NCBI RefSeq assembly: GCF_004341685.1 | Contig: NZ_SMAA01000010.1 | Coordinates: forward strand, 1 to 64,000 | Direction: 5' to 3' | DNA from: Pectinatus cerevisiiphilus | GTDB taxonomy: Bacteria; Bacillota; Negativicutes; Selenomonadales; Selenomonadaceae | DNA length: 64,000 nucleotides | Part shown: one piece after another, positions 44,385 to 53,521 of the stretch | How positions within the stretch are numbered: the first letter of the stretch is position 1 | How the letters are laid out: every line of letters starts with the position of its first letter | Translations under genes and position numbers: made by a program | Notes under the pieces: generated by a model | The model's database searches: none | Told to the model about the DNA's origin: nothing | What the model saw: only the letters and a program-made list of their open reading frames with translations

Positions 44385-44530
44385 TCAATCAGGTAGTTCT
44401 CCTGGCTTCACATCATTGCCTTACCGCTCCTTCTCAGAATAAAAATTCCAATGGAAAAACTGCGGGGTTGCTTCGTGTTACAGTGGCGGGACCGCACCGG
44501 ACTAAAAAAAATACCGGTTTCCCTATTAAG
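44385..44530 (-). ncRNA. cobalamin (B12) riboswitch aptamer, apparently orphan
   Basis: Read on the minus strand: TAATAGGGAAACCGGT at the 5' end, GCGGTCCCGCCACTGTAA core, the CCATTGGAA segment, GGAGCGGTAAGGCAATGATG, and the B12 box GAAGCCAGGAGAACTACCTG (44390-44409). These are all the conserved blocks of the cobalamin class in order. A promoter lies upstream and a terminator downstream, yet no minus-strand gene follows until 42097. Confidence 0.92.
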
Positions 44531-44571
44531 TCATTGCTGACGCCTGATTCTTCAATATTTAATTGTATATT

Positions 44572-44600
44572 ATGATAACACTCAAAAAAATTTTTGTCAA
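44572..44600 (-). promoter_or_regulatory. promoter of the cobalamin riboswitch
   Basis: Minus strand TTGACA (44595-44600), 17-bp spacer, TATCAT (44572-44577), giving a start near 44565, just before the aptamer. Confidence 0.75.
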
Positions 44601-44672
44601 CCTTGCAATAATCTTTGATAAAGGGTATATTAAATACATATCGCAACAGCTATTGCTAAAAAGGAGGAAAAC

Positions 44673-44987
44673 ATGCCGCAGTTATATACTGAGCAGAATT
44701 TTGAAAAGGAAGTTCTGCAATCGTCAGTGCCTGTGCTTGTGCATTTTAGAGCTGACTGGTGTGTGCCGTGCCAAAAGTTTGCGCCTATAATAAACGAGAT
44801 GGAAGCTAATGCCTTGGGAAAATATAAGGTGGGAAGCGTGGATGTCGATAAATCACGCGAATTAATAAAGCGTTATAACGTGAATACGATTCCTACTATT
44901 ATCATATTTAAAAACGGCCGGTCGGCAGCCCAAATAACCGGAGCCGTTTCAAGAGAAGACTTGTGTCATATGATGCTCAATGATTAA
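44673..44987 (+). CDS. thioredoxin-family protein
   Basis: 104 aa single thioredoxin fold. The active site is WCVPC (Cys30, Cys33) instead of WCGPC. The cis-proline is in NTIPTIIIF (~73), and the conserved Asp-bearing strand reads VDVDKSRELI. GGAGG precedes the ATG. No signal peptide, so cytosolic. The Gly-to-Val change in the CxxC motif should alter redox potential. It is divergent from the riboswitch unit and is not followed by thioredoxin reductase. Confidence 0.9.
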   Translation: MPQLYTEQNFEKEVLQSSVPVLVHFRADWCVPCQKFAPIINEMEANALGKYKVGSVDVDKSRELIKRYNVNTIPTIIIFKNGRSAAQITGAVSREDLCHMMLND

Positions 44988-45095
44988 TCCTGTACGTGAT
45001 GTTAGGAATACAGCAGGGCTTGCAATGAAAAATTATGCAAATGCGCGAACACTGCTATGTTAGCTTTGGAATAAACTGCACTGTCCAAAATGAGA

Positions 45096-45125
45096 ACTCT
45101 ATTGATGAAATAGAGTCTTATTTTA
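45096..45125 (+). terminator. terminator of the thioredoxin gene
   Basis: ACTCTATT/AATAGAGT stem (45096-45103 and 45109-45116) with a U-rich tail CTTATTTTATTT. Confidence 0.7.
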
Positions 45126-45168
45126 TTTGGCAGATTGTTCAGATTAAATATAAAGGGGTGCGGTTGTC

Positions 45169-46050
45169 ATGAAAATAATTGACGCACATATGCATTTTTC
45201 GGTTATAGGTAATTTTGTGGAAACAGCGGCAAACATAAACTGCGAATGCGATATTCCTACGTTGAAAAGAGAATTTGACAAATGTGGAGTCGTTTTGGGA
45301 GTGGGAATGGGAGTAGATCCGTCCAATATGGTTGAAGGCAGCATAAATCCGCAAATAATAACGCATGGATTTACTAAATTTCCACCGTATCTGGCGCAAT
45401 GCCTTGGCATCGCAACAGACATGATAACTGCTGAAAACCGTGAACAAACACTTGCTGCCTATGAAAAATTACTACAGGAACCGTCTAGCCTAGGCTTTAA
45501 AATTTACGCTGGCTACCAACATTATTTTGTCGACGACGAGATCTATCATCCGTTTTTTAAAATGGCAGAAAAGTATGATGTACCTGTCGTGATCCACACA
45601 GGAGATACAGCCAGCAGCCATGGTAAGCTCAAATATGCCCATCCGCTCACAGTTGATGAAGCAGCCGTTGATTTTCCCAAGGTTCGTTTCGTAATAGCCC
45701 ATTGTGGGAACCCGTGGATAATAGATGCAACTGAAGTAGCTATGAAAAATCCAAATGTTTATCTTGATATGTCAGGTTTGATAGAAGGGCTTGTTGATTC
45801 GACTGAATTTTTGCGTGAAAGGGCAGGCTACATAGAACATTTGAAAACATGGCTTAATTATATGGATCGTTATGATAAGGTTATGTACGGTTCCGATTGG
45901 CCGCTTGCTGATATGAAAAATTATATTGAAATAATAAAAGCCGTTATTCCCAAAAAATATCATCAGGCTGTATTTTATGATAATGCTTTGAATGTTTTTC
46001 GTAAATTAAAAGATTATTTACCACGTGAAAAGGCAGTAAGGATAGATTAA
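45169..46050 (+). CDS. amidohydrolase-2 family metal-dependent hydrolase
   Basis: 293 aa TIM-barrel enzyme of the ACMSD/2-pyrone-4,6-dicarboxylate/4-oxalomesaconate hydrolase group. It shows the N-terminal metal motif DAHMHF, GFKIYAGYQ, PVVIHTGDT, FVIAHCGNPW (metal His) and YGSDWPL (catalytic Asp). Reaction may be hydrolysis or non-oxidative decarboxylation; the substrate cannot be told. A DUF2284 protein follows 27 bp later on the same strand. Confidence 0.85.
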   Translation: MKIIDAHMHFSVIGNFVETAANINCECDIPTLKREFDKCGVVLGVGMGVDPSNMVEGSINPQIITHGFTKFPPYLAQCLGIATDMITAENREQTLAAYEKLLQEPSSLGFKIYAGYQHYFVDDEIYHPFFKMAEKYDVPVVIHTGDTASSHGKLKYAHPLTVDEAAVDFPKVRFVIAHCGNPWIIDATEVAMKNPNVYLDMSGLIEGLVDSTEFLRERAGYIEHLKTWLNYMDRYDKVMYGSDWPLADMKNYIEIIKAVIPKKYHQAVFYDNALNVFRKLKDYLPREKAVRID

Positions 46051-46077
46051 TTTAAAAAACATTTTATACCGAGGAAA

Positions 46078-46695
46078 ATGAGGGACAAAATGTATACGTT
46101 GAAGATTACTGGCAGGGATGCTTTTTTGGATGATGTGTTGGCGCATTACCAAAATAGGGAAAAATTCTTAAAATACTGCATGGCTTGTAAAAAATATAAT
46201 ACATGCTGGTCATGTCCGCCGTTAAACTTTAATATAGACGAATATCTCCATGCTTATAAATATATATACTTTTGGGGTATCCAAATTTTTTATGCGAAGG
46301 AAATAATAGCAAATGTCACTGAAAAGGGAAAAATTTGGGGAATATCCATGCGGACAACGGAAACGGTGAAAAAACAAGTGAATAATATCTTGCTTTCGGC
46401 CGAGAAAAAAATACCGGATACGCTGTCATTATCTTCGGGAGGATGCAGCTTTTGCCGCAAGTGCTCCAGAATAAATAATGAGGTGTGTTGTAAACCAGAG
46501 AAGATGCGGTATTCGTTAGATGCTTTTGGTATTGATTTGGGAGGCCTTTCGGAAGACTTTTTGCGAATAAAATTACTTTGGAGTAAGGATAGACTGCCGC
46601 AATATCATACGCTTATTCATGCATTGCTCAGTAAAGATAAAATAAGTGAACAGGCAATGCAAACTGTTTTCAATGAATTGCAGGCACTTTCGTGA
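46078..46695 (+). CDS. DUF2284-family cysteine-rich metal-binding protein
   Basis: 205 aa (an ATG four codons later is an equally possible start). Two cysteine clusters are visible: YCMACKKYNTCWSCPP (~34-49) and GGCSFCRKCSRINNEVCCKP (~141-160), typical of DUF2284 and suggestive of Fe-S binding. No transmembrane segment. Members occur in anaerobes, and their role is not established. Placed directly after an amidohydrolase, probably co-transcribed. Confidence 0.82.
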   Translation: MRDKMYTLKITGRDAFLDDVLAHYQNREKFLKYCMACKKYNTCWSCPPLNFNIDEYLHAYKYIYFWGIQIFYAKEIIANVTEKGKIWGISMRTTETVKKQVNNILLSAEKKIPDTLSLSSGGCSFCRKCSRINNEVCCKPEKMRYSLDAFGIDLGGLSEDFLRIKLLWSKDRLPQYHTLIHALLSKDKISEQAMQTVFNELQALS

Positions 46696-46726
46696 GAGCA
46701 TAAATTTCCACCAATGAATAATACCA

Positions 46727-46756
46727 ATAAAAAAAGGGATAAGCTATTTTATCCCA
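46727..46756 (-). terminator. minus-strand terminator beyond tRNA-Gly
   Basis: GGGATAA/TTATCCC stem (46736-46742 and 46749-46755) with a seven-U run on the minus strand only. It would end minus-strand transcripts from the ECF operon after they cross the tRNA gene in antisense. Confidence 0.6.
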
Positions 46757-46812
46757 GGTGTAAAAAAGAATTGCATATAGAAAACTATTGTGGTAAAATT
46801 ATTGAGTGTTCT

Positions 46813-46886
46813 GCGGGCGTAGTTCATTGGTAGAATATGAGCTTCCCAAGCTTAAGAGGTGGGTTCGATTCCCATCGCCCGCTCCA
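46813..46886 (+). tRNA. tRNA-Gly (anticodon CCC), CCA encoded
   Basis: 74 nt. Acceptor GCGGGCG/CGCCCGC, D-arm GTTC...GAAT, anticodon arm TGAGC-TTCCCAA-GCTTA (anticodon CCC), T-arm GTGGG-TTCGATT-CCCAT, discriminator T and genomic CCA. Confidence 0.95.
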
Positions 46887-46900
46887 GAATAGAAATGTTT

Positions 46901-46926
46901 GAGCTGCTTAAAAGGCAGCTCTTTTT
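46901..46926 (+). terminator. terminator of tRNA-Gly
   Basis: GAGCTGC/GCAGCTC stem (46901-46907 and 46915-46921) followed by TTTTT. Confidence 0.85.
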
Positions 46927-46947
46927 AGTTTGTAAAATTAGCTGGAG

Positions 46948-47622
46948 TCATAAAACAAGCTGGTGTTTTTCGTTAAATTTAAGCATTTTTATATGCTGTC
47001 TGGCCAGTAGTTCCTTTTCGTGGCTTGCGATCAACATCGTTTTCCCCGCAGACGAAAAATCTGTTATAAAATTTTCTATCCAGATTCTTGCTTTTTCGTC
47101 GAGGCCGTTTAACGGTTCATCCATCATTAAAATATCAGGATTAAGTGCCAATACCGCGGCGATGGAAACTTTTTTCTTTTCACCACCGCTAAGGTGGTAA
47201 GGTGCTCTGTCACGCAGATTTTCAATTTGCAGGAAATCCAGCAACGATTCTACACGTTCATTTACAGCCGCTTCGCTAAATTGCAGCTGTCTTGGCCCAA
47301 AAGCGATTTCATCATAAACCGTAGGATTAAAGAGCTGGGCGTCTGGGTTTTGAAATACATAGCCTATTCTTTTATGGAATTTTTTAGCTTCGCTATTATT
47401 TTTTAACAGCTGCGGTGTAATTTCTTGTTCGTCAAAAATATATTTTCCTTTTGATGGGAAAATAAGGCCATTGAGTAATTTGAAAAGGGTGGATTTGCCA
47501 CAGCCATTAGGCCCTACCAGCAGGATGAGCTCACCAGTATTTATCTTAAAGGAGATATCCTGTAAGGCTATAACACCATCATAACCATATTCTACATGGG
47601 AAAGTTCTATTAATGGAACCAT
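46948..47622 (-). CDS. cbiO: ECF cobalt/nickel transporter ATPase
   Basis: 224 aa ABC ATPase: Walker A GPNGCGKST, Q-loop FQNPDAQLFNPTV (the NPDxQ form typical of ECF ATPases), signature LSGGEKKKV, Walker B ILMMDEPLNGLD and H-loop SHEKEL. It overlaps the CbiQ gene by 13 bp, so translation is coupled. Energises metal uptake through CbiQ and CbiM. Third gene of the operon. Confidence 0.93.
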   Translation of the reverse strand: MVPLIELSHVEYGYDGVIALQDISFKINTGELILLVGPNGCGKSTLFKLLNGLIFPSKGKYIFDEQEITPQLLKNNSEAKKFHKRIGYVFQNPDAQLFNPTVYDEIAFGPRQLQFSEAAVNERVESLLDFLQIENLRDRAPYHLSGGEKKKVSIAAVLALNPDILMMDEPLNGLDEKARIWIENFITDFSSAGKTMLIASHEKELLARQHIKMLKFNEKHQLVL

Positions 47623-48416
47623 GTCGCTAAATATCCTTCTGTATATAAAAATATAATAAGTAAAAATAATGTTACCAATACATACAATACGTGTTTTTTC
47701 TGGAAGTGATGGTGTTGAGCCACATGATATTCACCAGTGAAACATCGGCACAACATCGCGTTATATGTTTCAGCAGCATATTCTTGGGATTTTATAAATG
47801 TCATTCCCATTATACCGCCAAGACTTTGGTATTTTCGCTTATTTTTACCGACTGATCGCAGTTTTAAGGCGATCAGCAGGTCATAAGCTGTATTACCGAG
47901 CAGAGCGATATATCTTACAGCTATATCTATTGCCATTATAAACAATCCGGGAATATGCATACCTCCCATCGCCTTTGTAAGCAGGTAAAAGGGAGTATTG
48001 TATGCCAAGAGGGCAACTATTACAGTGGTTAGAAAAACTTTAAAGGGCAGTACCCATAAGCTGGACATACCCCAAAAAGCAGCCGGCAGCATAATCAACA
48101 AACAAAACAATGCAGCTGCTAGTGCCGGTTTTAATATAGCTAAAAGGCGATGCCCGCTTAAAAAGCATAGATAAATAAGCACAACAGCCAAGACTATCAG
48201 CAGGAAAAGCAGCGATCTTGCCAGCGATATCAAAAAAATCAGTAATAGTACAAAAAAGAATTTAAAAGATGCACTTACGAAACTTTTCTTTGAACCAATC
48301 GCATTTTCTCGAAAAATTATCATTTTGGCGATGATGGATAATAGGGTCTTATTGAGAAAATTTTCTGTGCTATGTCCAGGTTGGTAGTAGTCTTTTTGCA
48401 ATAACCATGCGGGCAT
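47610..48416 (-). CDS. cbiQ: ECF cobalt/nickel transporter transmembrane T-component
   Basis: 268 aa from the ATG at 48416, which has AAGGA upstream; a GTG 18 codons earlier would overlap cbiM. Four to five hydrophobic helices and the cytosolic coupling region ending in ALKLRSVGKNKRKY and a SLGGIMGMTF-type segment, as expected for CbiQ coupling helices. Links the ATPase to the S-component CbiM. Confidence 0.9.
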   Translation of the reverse strand: MPAWLLQKDYYQPGHSTENFLNKTLLSIIAKMIIFRENAIGSKKSFVSASFKFFFVLLLIFLISLARSLLFLLIVLAVVLIYLCFLSGHRLLAILKPALAAALFCLLIMLPAAFWGMSSLWVLPFKVFLTTVIVALLAYNTPFYLLTKAMGGMHIPGLFIMAIDIAVRYIALLGNTAYDLLIALKLRSVGKNKRKYQSLGGIMGMTFIKSQEYAAETYNAMLCRCFTGEYHVAQHHHFQKKHVLYVLVTLFLLIIFLYTEGYLATWFH

Positions 48417-48447
48417 TTTGTTACGTCCTTGTCCTGCTGGACAATGC

Positions 48448-49443
48448 TTAAGCTGTTTTATTCGCTCCACCTAGCATACTTCCTATTATTTTAAATATTA
48501 TTATCAAAAGTGCTGTACCTATCACTGCTGATAAAATATATCCGGCGGCATCAGGAATGCCACTGACCGCATAGTCAGGGAAAAGTGCATCATAGCTAAA
48601 GCCGTTAGCCATTTTATCAGGTATATAGCCCAACATCATGCCCAGTGAATTGTCTGCGGCTATTTCATCAGCACCCCATTCACCCCAGGCTGTTCCGCTC
48701 GCAAGCAAGCCTAAAGGTGAAGCCAAAATTAATACTAAGATAAGCGCAAAAATCGGATTAAGTTTCATCTTTTTACTGTTATGAACGATTCCTGGTGATA
48801 CTTTGATAATGAATTCATATATTGCTAAAGTGAAAACAGCTTCAGCGATACCGGCGATTAGCAGATGCGCCATAAGCATTGCGGGCACCGAAACATTCAG
48901 TGGATATGGGCAGTAAAGGGCATGTCCTGCGGCATCGGTAAACAGCAAAGGCTGTATGCCAAACTCTACAGCTGCGAAAAGGGCAGCCATATTGATACCT
49001 ATATAGGCACCTATTAATATAGCTATTTTATTTCCTAATGCAGAAGGCCAAATATTTTTTATAAGGCGGAAAATATAATATCCGGTGAAAGGGAGAATAA
49101 ATGCCATGTTAAAGGCATTGGCGGCAAATGCCAAAAGCCCTCCATCACCAAAAACGACGGCTTGTATCAGCAATGCTACACTGATGGCTATGCAGGCTGC
49201 ATAAGGCCCCAGTAGAATGGCTATCAGTGTTCCACCCACAGCATGGGCAGTTGTACCTCCTGGGATGGGTAGGTTAAACATCATCATCAGAAAGGAAAAG
49301 GCTGCACCTACACCAATGAGCGGTATTTTATCTTTAGGCAGTTCTTCTTTTACTTTTTTTATTGAATAATACCATAAGGGAAGCATCGCGACAGCAAATA
49401 CGCCGCAGGTAGAAGGACTTAAATAGTTATCAGGAATATGCAT
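48448..49443 (-). CDS. cbiM: cobalt/nickel substrate-binding component CbiM fused to a PDGLE/CbiN-like domain
   Basis: 331 aa. It starts MHIPDNYLS; in CbiM/NikM the free N-terminus and His2 form the metal site. About residues 1-215 are the CbiM core with PIPGGTTAHAVGG and FAANAFNMAF. The C-terminal ~110 residues (after KLNPIFALILVLILASPLGLLA) form a PDGLE-type domain replacing separate CbiN/NikN. Cobalt versus nickel cannot be decided. The genome has potential users of both (LarA, cobalamin). There is no riboswitch in the short leader; a TATAAT-6-ATTATA repeat covers the -10 region. Confidence 0.9.
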   Translation of the reverse strand: MHIPDNYLSPSTCGVFAVAMLPLWYYSIKKVKEELPKDKIPLIGVGAAFSFLMMMFNLPIPGGTTAHAVGGTLIAILLGPYAACIAISVALLIQAVVFGDGGLLAFAANAFNMAFILPFTGYYIFRLIKNIWPSALGNKIAILIGAYIGINMAALFAAVEFGIQPLLFTDAAGHALYCPYPLNVSVPAMLMAHLLIAGIAEAVFTLAIYEFIIKVSPGIVHNSKKMKLNPIFALILVLILASPLGLLASGTAWGEWGADEIAADNSLGMMLGYIPDKMANGFSYDALFPDYAVSGIPDAAGYILSAVIGTALLIIIFKIIGSMLGGANKTA

Positions 49444-49458
49444 GACAAAACCTCCTTT

Positions 49459-49476
49459 TATAATGGGCTTATTATA
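49459..49476 (-). promoter_or_regulatory. cbiM promoter -10 region with inverted repeat
   Basis: TATAAT-6-ATTATA (49459-49464 and 49471-49476). One copy is a consensus -10 with TTCTTC about 17 bp upstream; the symmetry may be an operator for a metal regulator. Confidence 0.45.
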
Positions 49477-49587
49477 GCATCTATTTATATTTAGAAGAAG
49501 CCTGTACCTGGGGATAAACGATACAGACTGATAATACAGTATTGTACGAAATTGGTATATGGGGGGGATAGGGGAATTAGCACCATT

Positions 49588-49625
49588 AAAATGCCCGGCA
49601 GTCTTTATAGGCTGCCGGGCATTTT
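49588..49625 (-). terminator. terminator after the gyrA-DUF2905 unit
   Basis: 14-bp stem AAAATGCCCGGCAG/CTGCCGGGCATTTT (49588-49601 and 49612-49625), U run on both strands. Confidence 0.9.
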
Positions 49626-49632
49626 TATCAGT

Positions 49633-49848
49633 TTAACGTCGAAAAAACACGTTTATTAGCACAGTAAGCAATATGCTTATTATTATGGATGAAGCTAAGG
49701 GAAAATAGATACCGAATCCACTGGTTTCCCATTTAAAATCACCAGGCAGACGACCCAATGGTATAAACTTTCCACCAAAATACAACAGGCAGCCAATTAC
49801 TGTCAATACGATACCTGCGTATATCATCATTTTACCAAGTTCATTCAT
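49633..49848 (-). CDS. DUF2905-family small membrane protein
   Basis: 71 aa, two hydrophobic helices (~8-24 and ~50-67) separated by a conserved loop IPLGRLPGDFKWE. Recognised as DUF2905; function unknown. Follows gyrA by 43 bp in the same direction and shares its terminator, so probably co-transcribed. Confidence 0.9.
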   Translation of the reverse strand: MNELGKMMIYAGIVLTVIGCLLYFGGKFIPLGRLPGDFKWETSGFGIYFPLASSIIISILLTVLINVFFRR

Positions 49849-49891
49849 ATGCCATTCCTCTTCGAAAGAATATCAGTATTTTTCTAAAATA

Positions 49892-52390
49892 CTATTCTTC
49901 ACCCGCATCATGGTCAAAAACCGCCATTGCTGCAACACTGTCATTAATTTCTGTTTTCATGAGTTTTACGCCTTGGGTATTGCGGCTAATGATCGAAATA
50001 CCGCTGACGTCCGAACGTATTACAATGCCGTCATTGGTAATCAGCATAAATTCCTGATCTTCACGGACTACCTTAATACCGACGACTTCGCCGGTCTTCG
50101 GTGTCACTTTAATATTGATAATGCCTTTACCGCCACGTGCCTGTCTGCGGTATTCGCCGACAGCAGTGCGTTTGCCATAACCATTTTGTGTTGCTGTAAG
50201 TACAGTCGCACCGCGGTGCAAATTATCCATACCCACAACTTCATCGTCTTTGCGCAGAGAAATGCCTCTGACGCCGCGTGTGTTACGGCCCATAGAACGG
50301 ACATCGCTTTCTTTAAAAGAAATGGCCAGTCCCTTTTTAGTACCGATGATTACCTGCCGGTCACCGTCTGTAAGTTTTACAGCGATGAGTTCATCGTCAT
50401 CATCAAGTGACAACGCAATAAGGCCTGTCTTTTTGCGGGCTGTATCATATTCCGGCAATGCAGTCTTTTTCACGACACCTTTTTTAGTAGTCATAAACAA
50501 GTATTTGTTATCGTCAAATTTATCAATTGGGATAACTGCGGTAATTTTTTCGCCCTGTTCTACCGGTAAGAGATTGACAACAGCAGTCCCCTTGGCAGTG
50601 CGTCCTGACTCAGGTATTTCGTAACCTATAAGCTGATAAACACGGCCTCTGTTTGTAAAGAAAAGCATTGTTTTATGGGTAGAAGTGATTATCATGTTTT
50701 CCACAAAATCTTCTTCTTTTGTTCCCATGCCCGTTATCCCGCGGCCACCACGTTTTTGGCTTCTATAAACATCAACAGGCTGCCGTTTCACATAATTATT
50801 GTGGGTCATAGTCACAACAATATCTTCTTCGGCAATCAAATCTGCCATATTTAATTCGGAGGTATCCTGTGTTATCTGGGTGCGGCGTTCATCGTTGAAT
50901 TTACGTTTAACTTCCGTAAGTTCTTCTTTTATGATGTTAAGTATCTTTTTTTCATCAGCTAAAATATCTGTTAAATCTTTGATTGTTTGCAGTACCTGCT
51001 GATATTCATTTTCAATTTTTTCCTGTTCTAAGCCTGTCAACCGTTGCAGACGCAGATCTAAGATTGCTTGAGCCTGCTTGTCTGACAAACCGTAGTTTGT
51101 AGTCAGCGCTTCTTTAGCAATATCTGCTGTACGTGAACCTCTGATTGCGGCAATGACTGCATCAAGATTTTCCAAAGCGATGGTCAGACCTTCTAGGATA
51201 TGTGCCCGTGCTTTAGCTTTTTCAAGATCATATTTAGTACGTCGTGTTACAACATCTTCTTGATGCTTTATATAATAGTTGAGTATCTGCGGCAATGTCA
51301 GAATACGTGGCTGCCCGTCAACCAAGGCAAGCATAATTACACCAAATGTATCCTGTAATTGTGTATGCCGATAAAGCTGGTTTAAAATGACATCCGGATT
51401 TACGTCTCTGCGCAAGTCAATAACGACGCTCATTCCCTTACGGTCAGATTCATCGTTTAATCCGGTTATTCCTTCAATTGTTTTATCGCGGACAAGCTGG
51501 GCTATTTTTTCTACTAATCTAGCTTTATTTACTTGGTAAGGCAGTTCAGTAACGATAATGCGTGATTTGCCGTTCGCTTTTTCTTCGACATGTGCACAGG
51601 CCCGCATCTTTACCGCACCACGACCTGTAGTATATGCAGAGATAATTCCTTCCCTGCCCATAATAAGTCCCCCAGTAGGGAAATCAGGTCCTTTTATAAC
51701 TGTCATCAGTTCATCTACTGTGACTTCCGGGTTATCAATCATCATTAAAATACCATCGATAACTTCACCTAGATTATGCGGAGGGATGTTTGTTGCCATT
51801 CCTACGGCGATACCAGCTGAACCATTGACAAGGAGGTTAGGCATCTTTGCAGGAAGGACTGTAGGTTCTTTTAACGATTCATCATAGTTAGGCATGAACT
51901 CTACAGTATCTTTATCTATGTCAGAGAGCATTATTTCTGCAATCTTCGACATGCGCACTTCGGTATAACGCATTGCTGCCGCTGAATCGCCGTCGACGGA
52001 ACCAAAGTTCCCATGTCCGTCAGCAAGCATATAGCGATAAGAGAAATTCTGTGCCATGCGCACTATAGTATCATATACGGAAGTATCACCATGGGGGTGA
52101 TATTTACCTAAAACTTCCCCAACGATACGTGCCGATTTTTTATACGGCTTATTGGATGCCATACCGGCTTCCTGCATCGCATAAAGTATACGGCGGTGCA
52201 CAGGCTTCAACCCGTCGCGGACGTCAGGCAGCGCTCTCATAACAATTACGCTCATTGCATAATCAATATAAGAGTTTTTCATTTCTTCTTCAAGCTTTAC
52301 AGGGATAACTTTGCCTAAATTACCGAGCTGCCATGAACCGTTCTGCCCGGAATTTTTAGCATCATCCTTTTTATCAAAATCGTCTGCCAC
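49892..52390 (-). CDS. gyrA: DNA gyrase subunit A
   Basis: 832 aa from a GTG start with GAGGTGAG upstream. N-terminal breakage-reunion domain: [19 protein letters not shown], the quinolone region [16 protein letters not shown], catalytic Tyr in [10 protein letters not shown]. The C-terminal beta-pinwheel has a GyrA box (QARGGKG), identifying gyrase rather than topoisomerase IV. At the E. coli Ser83 position there is Thr, and at Ala84 Ser; Asp87 is kept. gyrB is not in the window. Confidence 0.97.
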   Translation of the reverse strand: MADDFDKKDDAKNSGQNGSWQLGNLGKVIPVKLEEEMKNSYIDYAMSVIVMRALPDVRDGLKPVHRRILYAMQEAGMASNKPYKKSARIVGEVLGKYHPHGDTSVYDTIVRMAQNFSYRYMLADGHGNFGSVDGDSAAAMRYTEVRMSKIAEIMLSDIDKDTVEFMPNYDESLKEPTVLPAKMPNLLVNGSAGIAVGMATNIPPHNLGEVIDGILMMIDNPEVTVDELMTVIKGPDFPTGGLIMGREGIISAYTTGRGAVKMRACAHVEEKANGKSRIIVTELPYQVNKARLVEKIAQLVRDKTIEGITGLNDESDRKGMSVVIDLRRDVNPDVILNQLYRHTQLQDTFGVIMLALVDGQPRILTLPQILNYYIKHQEDVVTRRTKYDLEKAKARAHILEGLTIALENLDAVIAAIRGSRTADIAKEALTTNYGLSDKQAQAILDLRLQRLTGLEQEKIENEYQQVLQTIKDLTDILADEKKILNIIKEELTEVKRKFNDERRTQITQDTSELNMADLIAEEDIVVTMTHNNYVKRQPVDVYRSQKRGGRGITGMGTKEEDFVENMIITSTHKTMLFFTNRGRVYQLIGYEIPESGRTAKGTAVVNLLPVEQGEKITAVIPIDKFDDNKYLFMTTKKGVVKKTALPEYDTARKKTGLIALSLDDDDELIAVKLTDGDRQVIIGTKKGLAISFKESDVRSMGRNTRGVRGISLRKDDEVVGMDNLHRGATVLTATQNGYGKRTAVGEYRRQARGGKGIINIKVTPKTGEVVGIKVVREDQEFMLITNDGIVIRSDVSGISIISRNTQGVKLMKTEINDSVAAMAVFDHDAGEE

Positions 52391-52561
52391 TTTCTCACCT
52401 CAAATATATAATAAACGGTGTAAAAACCGTCTGAAAGCATAGATATACACATACATATTAACATTTTTCGGTTTAAAAGTCCAATTTTGGACAAGTATGT
52501 TTATACAAGCCAATTTTATCATTAATAATTCAAGTAATTGTGTAAAGTAAAATACGCTTTA

Positions 52562-53350
52562 TCAGAATATAGGTCTATGCAGTAACTGCTTTGCACGCAT
52601 CAAATAAGGAAAATGAAGATTTAACCAAAATTTGAAGAATGTGTGCTTGCGTATTTGGAAAACAGGTACCCTGTTTAAGGTATACACGTCATCGCTTGCT
52701 GCATCATCGCCTAAATTTACGGTGAACGCTGCCCGGTAGCCATATTCTTTTACTAATGAAATTACGTGTTGGTCATAATCGCCATATGGGTATGCAAGGT
52801 AGTCTACTTGATAACTAAGATGATTTTGTAAGTCGATCTTAGAATCGTGCAGTTGTCTTTTTAGTTCATTGTCGTCTTTTACTTTGCTTAACTGTGGATG
52901 GTCGTAAGTATGTCCTTCAAATGTAATGTTGTTATTTTGCATTTCGTTTATTTCCGGCCATGTAAGGTAGCCTTGCCAACCAATATAATGAGATATCAGG
53001 AAAATAGTAGCATTGAGGCCATACTGTTTTAATACCGGATACGCGTTAGTGTAATTGTCTACGTACCCATCGTCAAAGGTTATTAAAACTGGATTGTCAG
53101 GAAGTGGTTTTCCCTTCTGCATATAATCCAATAATTGATCAGGGGTAATAGAATTATAATTATGTTCCTTAAGATATTTCATCTGCGCGGTAAATTCATC
53201 AGTAGTTACTGCTAATGGTGAATGCTTATCATTATTGATCTCATGGTAATTTAAAACAGGAATTTCTTTTTTGTTGATTATTTTTATGGCAGAAAAACTG
53301 CAAAGCAATAGTAAAACTATGATGATGTAAAATTTTTTATTTTTCAGCAT
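52562..53350 (-). CDS. membrane-anchored polysaccharide deacetylase
   Basis: 262 aa. An N-terminal hydrophobic anchor (~7-24) is followed by a NodB domain: VLITFDDGYVDNYTNAY (catalytic Asp-Asp), EGHTYDHPQL (metal His pair) and LAYPYGDYD. Removes N-acetyl (or related) groups from a surface polysaccharide outside the cytoplasmic membrane. AGGAGA precedes the ATG. Separate from gyrA. Confidence 0.88.
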   Translation of the reverse strand: MLKNKKFYIIIVLLLLCSFSAIKIINKKEIPVLNYHEINNDKHSPLAVTTDEFTAQMKYLKEHNYNSITPDQLLDYMQKGKPLPDNPVLITFDDGYVDNYTNAYPVLKQYGLNATIFLISHYIGWQGYLTWPEINEMQNNNITFEGHTYDHPQLSKVKDDNELKRQLHDSKIDLQNHLSYQVDYLAYPYGDYDQHVISLVKEYGYRAAFTVNLGDDAASDDVYTLNRVPVFQIRKHTFFKFWLNLHFPYLMRAKQLLHRPIF

Positions 53351-53521
53351 TTAATACCAGAATCTCCTTATCTTAAATAATATGTATAGGATACATGTAT
53401 AATATGAAATTTTTCTGATAAAATGCCGTATTATTTATTGTGCGTTTATGAGTGAACAACTTTTATAGCTATGGCTCTGCCAAGCTGTTTTGGGCACCTA
53501 AATTTAGTAAAAGAGGTTAGC

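Noticed and set aside
49444-49587. Cobalamin or NiCo riboswitch before cbiM
   Set aside because: The -10 box lies about 20 bp before the start codon, leaving no room for an aptamer, and no conserved blocks were seen.
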